DNA of 64,000 nucleotides from Apricaphanius iberus (lineage: Eukaryota > Chordata > Actinopteri > Cyprinodontiformes > Aphaniidae), in assembly GCA_028564705.1 (NCBI GenBank), contig JAPXFQ010002153.1, forward strand, positions 372,001 to 436,000. Direction: 5' to 3'. This document shows, one piece after another, positions 12,001 through 25,700 of the stretch. Below the pieces are notes generated by a model. It had not been told where the DNA came from, ran no database searches, and saw nothing but the letters and a program-made list of their open reading frames with translations. The number at the start of each line of letters is the position of its first letter. Within the stretch, counting starts at the first letter, position 1. Position numbers and translations under genes: made by a program.

Positions 12001-15000
12001 CTCAAAATGTGAAAGTATGACATATCCGAGGTATAGTTTTTGAGATATTTTTGCTTGTTTGGCAAACCCTTAATATATCCTGTGACTGTTGCATTTCTGA
12101 GTGACCTTGAAGGCAGACAGTATTTGTTTATATTGGTTTATGTTGTATCAGAAATAAAAATTTAGACTATAATGGTATTTCTGATGGACAAAAAAGACTG
12201 TTGAAAATCCCTACTAACAACTGAGACAGTATGTATAGTTCGGAGCTGATGTAAAATAGAGAATAACCTGCAATGCAATAGATAATTGTGGGTGCTGTTA
12301 AAAAAAAATAAATAAATAAAATAAACTAAAAAGCTGCTTGTTGTATAATCACTCCATCCCTGAAAAACAACCATGTAAAATGATGAATGAAAGCCCATAA
12401 CTATTACAGGACACTCATGTCCACTGTGAGCGGAGGCATACAGTACTTCTGACTGGAACTCTACATAAGTGCCAGAGGTTATAAGATGCATGTAAGAGAA
12501 CCTTAATTTAAAGCCAATGAGGTGAGTAAATCTGTCAAAATAAAACACGAAAAGTTTGCAGTGAGAAATGACAAAAAAATTCAGTGATGTTAGCAGGGAA
12601 GGAGGGTTGTTTGGCTGGCTGCAGAAGCAGTGTGAGAGGCTCCCTTTAGGAGCCAGACATGAGGGTTGTGGCAGATACTTGGGGTGTTGGGGGGTGGGGG
12701 CCAGCAACTGTAGTTAAAATATACTCACCCTTAGCCTTAGATCTTAAGGTAGATACTCCTGTAAACCCTAAGTGTATGCAGAGTGTAGATCTTTGAATGC
12801 AGCTGTTTTGTGCAAATTTATCATTTCTATAACTGCAATAAGTGAAAATCTTTCATTGTATTTCAAGTTTGGTTTCGTTTTTGCCAAATATTTTACCGTC
12901 AGACTAAAAAAAATGTAGAAAAATACAAATGTATAACTTTAGCGTAGAAGCTAAAAACACACACCAGGAAATTTTAATAGGCAATATCAATGCTGTATAT
13001 TCTTTTTAAGTCCATTAAAACACAAAATCAAGTAATCACCATGATCATTAAATATACAGAAATTGTTTTTTTTGTTTTGTTTTTTTACCCAAGTCAATAC
13101 TCTAACAATTCCTAGTATTTAGTTTCGTCTGACTGGAACTGAGATCTAGCTTCGAACTTGCCACACAGAGCTTTGCGTTGCAGATGTTATGGATTTAATG
13201 GGTAAAACAAAACAATCCCATTGCCCAATCCTGTTGTACTATTACACAAGACACAGCACCTGTTTTGTTTTTTTTTCTGTTTTTTTTTCCCTTTCGTTTT
13301 TTTGTTGTTGCTGTATTCCAAATATTTAGGTGCCTCTGACGTTGCTGATCCTTTTTAATAGTGTGCATACACGGCCTGCACGTCACACAGCAGCAACTCA
13401 GTCGGGAAAGATTTAGCTTCAACCTGTTGCTCCAAGAGCACCTCATCTACATGTAACGAGGTCCATCATTAAAGAATTCTTGTGGATTAGTCATGAGTAA
13501 TGATACATTTTTGAGTTATTCCTTTAAAATAAAAGGGGGGATGAAAAAAAGAGCAACAACGTAACTTTCTTTAATGAAAATGATGCTGCTATCAGACCAC
13601 ATATGGTTATGTTTTTAATCATTTTGATATATTTAAAAACTCAAGAAAACGTAAAACACAGTTTCATATTGCAAAAACGCCCCTCAAGCATGACATTTAC
13701 AGGAAAGAAACAGAGTGGTTATTGTCTTTTTCTTCGGATCGGTTGATGTCGTCATGGTTTCTGGAGGTTCTTATTTGTTCTTGTTTTTTAAAGAAAACTT
13801 CTGTAGGAACAGCTTGGGCCAACAAAAATGCAGCCAGAGTTGTTTATCGCAATCCATCCACACAAAGACATAAAAAGGTTAGAGGGAGAAAAAAAAATAA
13901 ATCTACTTACTGGACTGGTTCCTCCGCATTTGTCCCTGGAGAAACAAAAAACGAAACATAAATAAATAAACAAACAAAAAATGAAACAATATATGTACAA
14001 AAAAAATAGAACCATTTGATAAAAGTATTTTTACCCCTTGAACTTTAAAGGTGTAGTGTGAAAGATATTCAGCCCTGTTGAATTGGTGTCTATAACAACT
14101 TTGCACGTATACAGAGACTGAAATATTCGCCCGTCTTTCTTAAGCAAAAAGCTCCAGCTCCTTCATAATAGATGAATATCAGTTTTCAAAATATGCCACA
14201 GATTCTCAATCAGATTTATCTCTGGACCTTAACTGGAACAGTCTAACACATGAGCGGTCTTGGATCTCAACCAATAAACTGTAGCTTTCGCTGAATGTTT
14301 AAGGTTGTTTAACCTGCTGGCATGTGAACCTCAACCAAAGGTCTATAGTGTGAATGCGCCTGTTAGGGAGGTGATTGGCAACAAACTGGTGATATAATAT
14401 GCATCACAATACAGGTTGGATAATACGATGTATTGTGATATATCGCGATACGATCAGTAAGACTATATATTGTGATTTTTAAAATTGTACATTTTTAAAT
14501 TCGAAATATTGCAACCTGTTTCATACATTTACTGCTAAATGTTCAATCATCATTAATTGTTCTATTAAAATTTGAGAAAATTTAAATCGATATTTTGCTT
14601 TTCAAAATTAAACAATATCGTGACATAAAATATCATGATATATTGGTGTATCGATATTTTCTTACATCCCTACCGCCAGGACTCCCCCGTGTGTACCTCT
14701 ATCCATCCCCCTTTCCAAAAAGAGTCTTCTGACTGGAGCACGATGCTTGAAATGCAGGATTTGCAGTTGTAAAAATTGGACTGTAAAAAAATGATTGTAA
14801 AAAAAGGACGCTTTCACTTCACAACTGTGCACTATTTCGCAAAAACAAACACTTTCTGTAGGTTTGTGGCTGTAACTTGAAAAAAGAAAAACATGGAAAA
14901 AATACAAGGGGTATGAATACTTTTACAAATCATTGTAGACTTTTGTTAAAGAAAAGAGACAAGACATTTGAGACAGAAGTGAAAAAAAGCTGCAAAGGGA

Positions 15001-16668
15001 TACTTTAAGGATTATTGATTCTCTGTCAGGAACCACTAGTTGAATCTAAAACCTCCAAACATTATTTATTTCAAACATTATAACCTTAAAATATTTGACA
15101 AGTCTCAAAATTATATCTAAAATCCTTAAAGTAAATGTTTAGGTTCTGGAAATGATAGCGTGAATTTTCCCCAGTGGCCACGAGAAGTTTCCACTTCAAA
15201 GTTAAAGATAGTAAATCACAGGAATACTCAGGACTCACACATACCAGACATTAAACCTAGGGTGAAGAATTCAGCAGCTCAAAACAGTGTATTTAAGCCA
15301 AGACAATGATCAGTCGGGGACAACGGAGAGCGTGGCCCCGACACTTCACCAACTTCCTTCACAGAGCTGCTGTTTTTTCTGCGCCGGACATAAATCTGCC
15401 ACGTCCTGCTGCGAAACACAAGATACGCAAAGGTACACTCTCGGGGCCGGCCAAACCGAGAGCAACTTCGGTTTCGATAAAAAACCCATTTCTTACAAGA
15501 AGAAAGGTTAGAGGAGCTGTCAGGGGAGGAGGGGAGAAAAAGAAACAAAATGGGTTTAAGGAACACAGCAAAACGTTTAACCACCGTAGAGCTGCGAGGC
15601 CGGGGCTTAGTCCCACAGGCGCTAAGCGGCAAATGGGTTCAATTACAGCTCTTGCTGGCCACACACACACACTTACGCTCCCTCAAATGACTTCCATTGC
15701 TGTTTCAATAAAGGGGAACGCCACGGAGGGAGAGGCAAACGGGAGAAGAAATGAAAAGTACAGAAGAATGAGCAGTGAGCAGAGAAAAGAAAAAAACAAA
15801 AACAAAAAGGAGAACGGCACTCAATAATTCACTCCAGATGACGCTACGGTGCACACCGCCTCGGATGAAAGTTTGAACTTTAATTCAAAATGTCTCTGTG
15901 GTTGTAAAACAGGAAGAAGCAGAAAAAGTAAACGGGAACAAGAAGAAAGGGTGGCAAATATACTAGTATTATTCCATTAAGCAGCATATTCAAAAGTATT
16001 ATTTCATTTTAAAAAGAATATCTAAAATGAAGTTGATTTAAAAATACATATATTCCTCAAATCTTTTATGTTATAATAGCAGAAAAACCTGTTTACATAT
16101 ATGTATATATGTATATATACAAACTTACGTTTAACTAAAACTGCAGATTCCATAATATTTCAGAGAATGTAATCGGGCCAATTTGCCCATAATCTCAACA
16201 TTCCTTCATTTATGTTACATTTAGAAATGCTTTTCTATGGGGAAAAAGGACAGTTCTCCCTATTATACATAAAAATCTGAAAACTGAAAAAAAAACATTT
16301 TTTTTTTTTAAAAACAAACATTTGGCCAAATATCTCTTATAGCTCCAATATGGGATCTGTGGCTGGAATGCCAGATCAAGAAATCCATTATTAAGCTCAT
16401 AAAAAAATAAAATAATAATATTCTCAGTCTATACATGCATCACCGTGCAGCAGGTATTTGATTCCCCCCCCACAATAATAACAAAAAAAGAAAGGTTATG
16501 GAACAACCTTGCAATTTCTTCATTTGTCTCGGATTCTAAAGTACTACCTCCATTAAAGAACCTGTAGTTTTTCTTTTCCTCATTCTCTTGAAAAGGAGGG
16601 AAAGAAAAAAAAATCAGAATTGGAACAATTTTCTCTTTATTCATTCCGATTCGTACTTTTTAAAATTT

Positions 16669-16732
<64 letters not shown>

Positions 16733-19700
16733 AAATTCTTCTCCAGAAACCTAACAGCGAAATACCAAGTTTGATGATTAAGTCAATACTTTCCTCATTT
16801 TCTTACTTTGTATTGTGTTGCAGCGGGTGTCAGAATAATTATTTCTGGCTCATTACATTCCTGAAAACTAAGAACTCCCTACCTTTTTGGTAAACACATC
16901 AGCGTACTCTGATTCCCCTTTCTTTAAGTTTAATAAAGCTTATATAAACATTTGGGACATATAATTTGATGAACAACCTTTTATAATTAATTCATCTCTC
17001 AAACACTGCAAATTTCTTCGTTTTTCATCTAAGTGGAAAAAAAATACACAATGGTTCAGAATCGGCATCTCTAGCAAAACTTAAAGAAGAACTGATCCTC
17101 ATAAAATTTTTATAAAACCACAGCAGAGCCCTGTCTAAAGCAACTGGGTGTACACAAAAACCAAGGAGTGAAAGCAAACAAAGAGACGTGGGTACAATCT
17201 CACACAGAGAGGAGGGACAGCGAGGCTAAAGAGCAGAAGAAGATGCCATGACATTTACTTAGTGAGCAATCGGTGAGCATGGCCAGTAAAACCCAGGAGG
17301 GATCCTCCACGACACAGAGTACGCCAAGCTAGCTGCTCCACAACAACACACACACACACACGAATGCAGCGTTTGCGCACAAGCAGTTGTGGCTTTAAAT
17401 TTTAATTACTGCAGCTATTTTCGTGGAGCAGCGGAGAGTAATTCAGAGATTGGACAAGGAGCTGAATGAGGGCCTGCCCGGGTGAAGTCATGGGTAGAGC
17501 AAAGTGCATAAAAGCACAGCTGAGAGAAGCTTTGTGAGCGTGAGGTTAAGGCCAACATCATCAGGAGTGAAACAGATCCTAAGTCCGTAGGAGTAGGAAA
17601 ACAGAAACGCGTCGATTCCCATTAAACCTCATTCAGAGTAAAAACAACACATGGAGTAAGTGTGAAAAGCTTAAATTGGAAGCTGATGTGGGATACAGTC
17701 GAAATTATGTATGACAGAATGTTTTGAATCTAAACAAAATGCATGAAACCTGAACAATCGAAATGCTATTCCCATGCTCTCCAACATCTTTTAGGTGTTC
17801 TCCTGTTGCCCTCTAGTGTTGCACAGGCAGAGTGGACAATAATACCAGCAGGTTGGTGTCAGACAGCGTTTCCTGTCGTTTCTTACCGAGGTCGAAGGCG
17901 ACAGGATGATATTTCCGATGGAGGCTTTGAGCTCGTCGATGTTCGCCCGGTTCTGATGCGTGCCGTTATTCGGCTGAACGGGCTTGATCTGCACGTGGAA
18001 CTTCCTGGGCTCGTCTTCGTCCTCGGAATCGCTGGACGAATAGAAGGAGTTGTCTTTGGGATGTGAGGAGGCGTGCTAAGGAAAATTACAAAAGGTGTCA
18101 AACAAACACTCCAGATGTAACCCTGCGGCAGACGGGGGCAGCGTTCGAGCGGCACGAAAAAAAGGATATCGTTCTCATTCACTTCTGGTCTGATACAGAA
18201 GCCCTCGGCATCAACTTGAGGAACATTCTACAAAGACACAAAATCACAAACTTAAATAAGAAATAAAAAAAGTCACCATTGTAATTTCAGATAAGTATTC
18301 AACATTGTAAAGATCATTATGCATTAGCTAAATAACTCCAGAAAAAAATTATTAGTTTTAACAAAAAGCACAACTTTTATTTTTACCTCAAAAAGTTTTC
18401 TTCTAGAGCCTTCTGCCATAACCTCATAAACTCTTTCAAATTCAGGAATATTTAAGTACCTCAAATCTTCAAATACTTCAAATCCAAAGGGGAAAAAATA
18501 ATATTTGATTTCTAAATATTTTCTGAACTATTAAGATACTTTAAATCTTTTATTTTGTTTGATTAAAAACTATTTGTTTATCCATAAGCACTTATCTTAT
18601 ACTTGAAATGGAAAGCTTTCATGCAAAAGTTGAAAAAAGAACGGATTTTTGACCATTTATTTTCTTAAAGTGATACTTGTTGTACAATCAACAACTCTAC
18701 AAGCTCAACAAAAAGTTTAGAAACAATACTTATTATATTCTTAATCTTAATTTATAATTTTTTTGTACAATGATGCACCCTGAAAGGTCTAGAAAATTCT
18801 TGGGACAAACTAATACAGAAAAGTTGGAATTAGCTGGACTGTGTTGATAATATTTTTACATTTTAGACAGCAACTATGGCTTTTTTTAAGCCCATTTTAA
18901 TAAGTAAAGGGTTACGCATAAAACTTTTTCTTTGAGTTTCCAAATAAAAGTTATTTGAAATGCGTTCATTCAAAACAAAAACAGACTATTAAAATGTTAG
19001 CGTTTAAGATTTACAGCGTGCAAGTTTTTGATTAATCCTTGCAGCTAAAGACATAAAAATGGAACATTAGGTCAACAAACATTTTCTAGAGTGTTATATT
19101 ATAAATGTTTTCTTTGTAGTCTCTGCTATACAATAAATGAATAATAACAGGTGTGCAACAAAACTACAATAATACAAAATGGTTGAAATTCAATTGCAAA
19201 ATATATTTGCTTCATTTGCTTTCATAGCAAAAACAGCTTTTATTTTTGCATGCTTTATTAAACCAGTTGCTACTCTTCTACCTTAACAATATACTATATA
19301 TTTCAAACTAAAAGTCATGATCTTGTTAATAAATCTCCTGCTAATGCAAAATGTTTCTCAGACTAAACTTTTACAGAGTGTTAGAAAATGTTGCCCATTT
19401 TAATGTAGATAACTTGTATCTAAAAGTGTATTTTTAGATTAAGAAATATTTTCAAAACTATTATATTAAAACTGTAACTTCGAATACTGTCTCTAGAATG
19501 GCTTAATGCATTTAAACCTATGTACGCCGAAGCTCAGGAAAATACTTGTGAAGACAGAATAGTTGGAATTTTTTAGACTGCGTCTAAGATGTTAAAATCA
19601 TACCCAAAACCACTTTTTCATTTAAATTTTTCATCCTTAACGTTTGAAGGAAAAATGTTTAATCTGTGTGAATTTAGGATTTTTAGCAATATGGGTTCTT

Positions 19701-22700
19701 TTAAAACTTCAAAGTCATCCAATGTGGGATAATAATTATGTATTGGATCAAGATTTCTTTGATGCAATTAAAATAATATCAAAGCTTATCTTTGAAGAAA
19801 TAACCTACAATTGCAAATAAACCGTCTGAAATTGACAGGAGTATTTATAAAACAATTAAAACCAATTTCCAGAAAATGTACATTAAATATATATAAATGC
19901 TATCTATAAAATAAGGTTTTTGTATTCTGTGGGCTAAAATTCGGTTGTCTTTCTTTTTTTTTTTTTAAATGTACTTCAAACCGTCATCAGCGTATAGATG
20001 TACACTGTTACTGCATTCATGTTGGCAGGTGTGGGGTTATTAGCTGGCTTACAGCATTCTGGATGTCTATGGAGCCAAAGTATCCTGGGGGAGCACCATT
20101 GGCAGTGTTCTGCGTGTACAAACGGAGAAAAATGAATGAATGAATGAATAAATGAATGAATGAAATAGAAGAGAACTGATGGGCTGGGTGGGGGCTGCAG
20201 TGTAACACTTGAGAGGGGAAAGAGAACAATGGTCTGGTCCACCTCCTGGAGTTTGACATCAAAATACCAGACCGCGCCGACATGAAACAGTTCCAAAGGA
20301 AACTTAAGAAGATCGAGCATACACCCGACGCCTGTTTTTAAGAACTTTATACTCACAGCGGCTTCTACCTCTGTGGACTCACTGAAAGACAAAACAGCCA
20401 CGTTGAAAAGCGAAGATGTAAAAATGCTTTTTTTTTTTTTTAAGTAATGAAACTGTACAAACTGAAAACCAAACTCACGTCGAGTCTGTGTCCTTGTCTT
20501 TCCTGCGGCCGGGAATGCCAAATGTTTTCCTCTTTCTTGGTTTGGCACCTTAAAAACAAAACAAAGCAGTTTGACAAGAGCAAAATAAACTATTTGTAAT
20601 TCCTCAGATGTGAGTTTTTTTGGAGGGGTTTTATAATTTCCACTTTTTCATTGTAAGCAAGCAAAATGGCAACACAAATGCATGCTAAAATTGCAGGTAA
20701 AGCTCTACCTTCTGTTGCGATGGCTGTATTGCATTCCTCAAATTCGATGGGCCCTAATGAGACCAGAAAAAAAAAAAAAAAATGTAGGTTCATTTGGCAC
20801 TGGAAGGGTCAATGACCCACAACTGTGACAGCAATGAATGTGCATCACGCAATAATCACACACACACACACAGAGCACTAACACACAACATGGAGCCTGG
20901 CGTGCCGTGCAGAATGTGTACACAAACAGAGCCAGGCTGATCCCACAGGGCAGACAGGGTCAATAGCAAGAGTCAACTGTGCGTCTGGTGGGTCTCGCAG
21001 TGATGTGACAGTCCCTCCTGGTGACACAGAGCACCACACAACTCCACATAGTCTTCCTCAGAGAACTACACATGCTCCACCCCTTCGTGGATCCGTCAGC
21101 CGCTCCGGCTTAAGAATAACCTTCGTTCACCTCCATTTGTGTCCTGCAACTGAACCCTCTTGTGAAAGAACAACAGGCTCTAAAATAAATGTGCAATGCT
21201 TTGCGAAATAATTTATCTGTTTCGTGTTTATTCAAACGACATCTGGGCCTAGACTGGACCTCTCTAACACTTTAATTTAATCCACCACCATTCGGCTGCA
21301 GCCTCCAGGATCAGTCCCAACTGCCCACCAACCAGCCTGCCTGACCAGCTTCCCTGTGTGGAAGAAAAGCTTCCCCACAGCAATATGTTGCCACCACTTT
21401 GTTTCACAGAGGAGGGGTCAGGTGTTCAGAAGACGGGCGGCGTTGATGAGGGATTGTTGGTTAAACTTTCTCCACAATTTTTCCCCTGAGGTATCTGCTC
21501 TGTTCTTCCATGCTTGTTCTCTAACAATCTGAGGACTTCACAGAACAGTTTCCTTTACTCCATTCATGATTAAGTTGACTTATGAAAGAAGTTGGTTATA
21601 TTAGATTTTATTTGGCCATATGGGAGTAAAGGGGGCTGAATAAAAAAATGCAAGCTTAACTTTTGACAAAATAGAAGAAAATTCAAATAATTACTGAATA
21701 CTAAGGGTGTTGAGATTTTCCTTGAATTTCGATTTTTTTTCGATTAGTAACAGAGGGTGGCTGCCATCTAGTGACTCCTTCTAGTTACTGTAGCGCAACA
21801 ACTCTCACCTCCAGCTGGCTCAGAGAAAGGAGCTAATGTGCAGCAAACAATAGTCCTCTTCTTTACAACGAGAATCTAGACTTAAATCAGGGGGAACTCA
21901 AAATTTCCTCACAGGTGATCTGAGAGTAGAAGGTGCGGCTTTAGCTCCGATCCGCTGCTTCTTTCAATCTGTCATAGCCATGGTTTAACCGTAGCTTAAC
22001 TAATAGCTATTTGCTAGCATCAGCTTCTTTGCTCTGTGTACCGTAGGTATGCTGTGTTCACGGTGATGTTCCTATTGTGATATAGCAGTTAATAATATTA
22101 CCACGTGTTGTTGTGAGCTGTATAAGAACTGGTGAGAGTTACCTGCAAGGGAAAATGCAATGTGTGATTCCTTGTGATGAGGAAATCTGAGTAAATAGAC
22201 GGTTGCCTGCTAGCTGTTGCTACGGGGTATTAGTGGGACGCTAGTCACGCTACAGTATTTAACCAAGGGAGAAGGTGATCGCGATAGTCTTTTAGAGTTT
22301 GATGCGCGAGGTCGTGATGTAATTTCGATCGATTTTAATAAAATAAAAAAATTTGAGACCATGACACCCCTATGGAATACAGTAGTTTGTTTGTTTTTTT
22401 AAATCAGGGACCAGAAACGGGGCTGATGGGATGGGCGTTTTTACTTTCCAGTTGGACAACAGCCTTGAGTCTACAGCCATATCGAAAAACATGGAGGGTT
22501 TAAATTACAGCCCTCTGACGTTTTAGAATGGTCTAGTCAAAGTCCAAACATTAATCAAGTTGTAAATTGGAGGCAAAACTTAAAAATGGTTGTTTACAGA
22601 CCATTTCTACTCAATCTGACAAGGTTGAGCTATTAAGCTAACTGCGCTTTTAAATATGCAGAGCCAGAAGAGACCAGAGAACAAGTAGTATTTGAATAAG

Positions 22701-25700
22701 AGAACATTTTCTATACAGTATTGACTCAGGGGGGCTGAATATGTAGGCACACCCCAGTTGTTTGTGGGGGTTTTTGCAAAATTTTGAAAACTATTTTGTC
22801 AAAAGAAAAAATCCAATTGACTGATATACTCTAAACAATAATTCCCAATACATATATCAAATGATATCACTTATGGATTTCTACTTAAATGTTCAAGGTT
22901 GGCTCAGAAATGTACAAGCCACCAGACTTATTGCAACAAAAAAAAAAATCTAAAAAACTATATATCATATCTAAACATTTTGAGTGAGAGAAGTAGATGA
23001 AGAGTTTATGTAAAGCCCATTAACAGTCCTGCAATTTTTCAACCGAAAGGTCTGAAAAAAGTGTATACCCAAATTGAAATTAAAGCTTTTCTTGAGCCAT
23101 TTGGACTTGAGACATGGCTGAGGTATGAAAGAAAACAAAAAACGTTTTCCCCCACAACAGAATCTAGTAATATGAGTAAGTAATATAACTTTGAATACAC
23201 TGGAAAAAATTCAATTTTTTGCCCGCCTGTTTTTCTTCTGAAAACACAAGCTTCAAATGTGGCTTTTAATATGTATATGTACGTTGATGCGGGGCCCAAA
23301 AAAAAGCCAGATTTGAACCTGAAGAAAATAACATCCCACCCACGGGCGATAATGACTGTAGGCCGATTATATTGGACATCCCTATCATTTATCTCACACA
23401 CTTCAAAATTATGCAAACCATAGTGTTTTTGGAATGCATAAAATCCCCCAAAAAAGTAAATAGGTTCAAGAAGTATGACTGCTTTTCTTTAACCAAACGC
23501 AGAGCAACACAATGACATATTTTCTCACGCATCGCTATGATGTCACACGTTGAACAACCAGCCCTGGATTTATTTTAGCAAAAACAACCCCCGCCCCCTT
23601 CTTTCTTCTTTTGTTTACTTGGATGCATCAATCCGTGGATGAGAAAACTGCCAAAAACAACTAGGTTTACACTTGATTTATTGCTCATCAATAATGCAAG
23701 ATCGCCCCCGAGGTGATGCTCCTCCATCGTCACGCTTCACGTGTCACTCCAGACAGATTTACTGAGGCTTTTCGAAGGGGCCGAGGCACAAAAGGCTCGC
23801 AGGGTTCTCACCAACAGAAAACTGGAGGCAAGGCATGCGATGTGGATACGCGTCAGTCAGGGGAATCCAGAGGACTGCTCGTTTCCGTCTGTGCATACGG
23901 ACGTGCGCTCTTTCATCTGCAATCCGAGCAGACGGACACAAATACTCTGTATGCTTTGAAGCGGCGAGCATAAGGAGTAAGACGAGCAGAAGGGGAGGGA
24001 CACGGAGACAGGAAGATGGGGCAGGACCCTGTGGCGGCTTTTCTGATACACTAACATGCCATGACCTGAAAACAACAAAGCTAACGATATTTTAACTGAA
24101 AGCGTACGGAGGGGCCGACGCGCCCTCCCCAGAGGATGCCGGTAGCGAGGGGGATTGACGCATTGTCTGCCGCGCGCAGGGCCGAGTGATGCGCAGGGAG
24201 GCAGCGAGTCACGAGAGGCACGCATCACGGCAAGTGGAGTGGATAAGGGACGCAGATGACTGATCTACTCCACTGTGCAAAGTCGCGTCCCGCTCCATGT
24301 CGAATCCACAGCGGCGAAAACAGTTGTGGCCCGATCAAAACCCGAGTCATTCAACAGCTTTGTCTCCACACAGACACGGTGCTTTAATTATGCAACTACC
24401 AGGGCCGTTTGGCCATAAATACATTCAAAAGAAAAAGAAAAAAATGAGATCTTCTGGCTTTGGTGTTGCAGTGAAACAAAGATATCAAACATGATCCCAG
24501 AAGAACAAGGATGCTGTATGTCCACAGTCATTGTCCCGCTGGAACATGAACCTCCATCCCAGTCTTAAGTCGTTTGCAGCCTTGAACTGGTTTTCCATCC
24601 AGCTCTCTACTGATCTGCTTCCCTGTCTTCCACACAGCATGATGCAGCCGCCACCATGGGAAATGCTGTGTGATCTTAGTTCTCGGACACACGCAGCATT
24701 TGACATTTACTCCAGGAATTGACCTTGGACTTTCCTCCACCTGTTCCCCTCAGCATGATGCCTCCGCCACCATGTTTCACCTTGAAAAAGTTGTGTTAGC
24801 AGAACCTCCTGCTGTTTTGTTAAACAACGCTCTTCCTGCTGCTCTTTCGTGAAGATTTCTGTTACTATTTTTTCCTACCACCTGAAATGTGGATCGGTTT
24901 GTGCGCCCAAAAGCACTGTTTGGTCATTTAAAAAAAAAGAAGGGGTAGAATAATATTTTGGTTGCTTATTCAACTTTTGACATCATGCATCTTAACAAAG
25001 ATATCAAATTTGATAGCAGAAGCGTAATAATGACTGGAAAAACCAGTGTCAGGCCCGGACTGAGAAGGAGCTCTTTTCCATCTGACAATATTTACGCACA
25101 CATACTGCAAGCAGAGTCCAAACAGCGCATGTGAGTATTACCCAAATCTGGACAGACGTTAGGAACTGTTTAAGCGTCTCCAAACAGACAGATGACCGTG
25201 TTTATACAGGGGAAGATGGTTCCTTTCTTCCTTGCTCTCTGCGAGGGAAGCGAGCGGTCACGCATGAGTGGAAAATGTTTTTTTTTTCTTTTTTTATAAA
25301 TTGCATATGCTTCACATGGCACAGGGAGCAGGAGAGAGGGGCGGGGAGAGTTTGCGTGTCTGGCCTTCTGCCAGTTGACAGCTCAGCTGGATATCGTTGA
25401 ACAGTCCGACCCCCCCTCACTCTGCCTCGCAGCGTGTCACTTTGGGATTGTTTCCGCAATAGAAAGTTTATTCAACCTCTCTCTTCCTCTCTCTCTCCGT
25501 CTCTCTCTCTGAAAAGGCCCCGGTCTGGCCATCCGTTCAGTTATTTCATCACTGGACAGGGAGGTTATTTCTCCTGACAGGACCGGAGCTGCTGTGCAAT
25601 CCCTAACGAACAGCTTGATACGGCAAGAATTTTCAGGCCATTTTTTTTTTTTTCAACCTCAATTAAATCCGCTGTCCAAACAAATGAGGGCCACCACTCG

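Noticed and set aside
12162..12707. 181-codon open frame on the minus strand
   Set aside because: No domain, no splice context, composition like translated AT-rich intron; overlaps a dispersed repeat.
15279..15827. Overlapping long ORFs on both strands in a GC-richer patch
   Set aside because: Mutually overlapping frames with no motif, splice-phase fit or family resemblance; a by-product of higher GC.
20131..20164. Short tandem units as a possible CRISPR-like array
   Set aside because: Tetranucleotide microsatellite with no spacers, in a eukaryotic intron.
19976..20548. 190-codon minus-strand open frame over v9-v11
   Set aside because: It reads through introns. Only the splice-bounded pieces at 20479-20548, 20357-20381 and 20053-20109 match fcho2.
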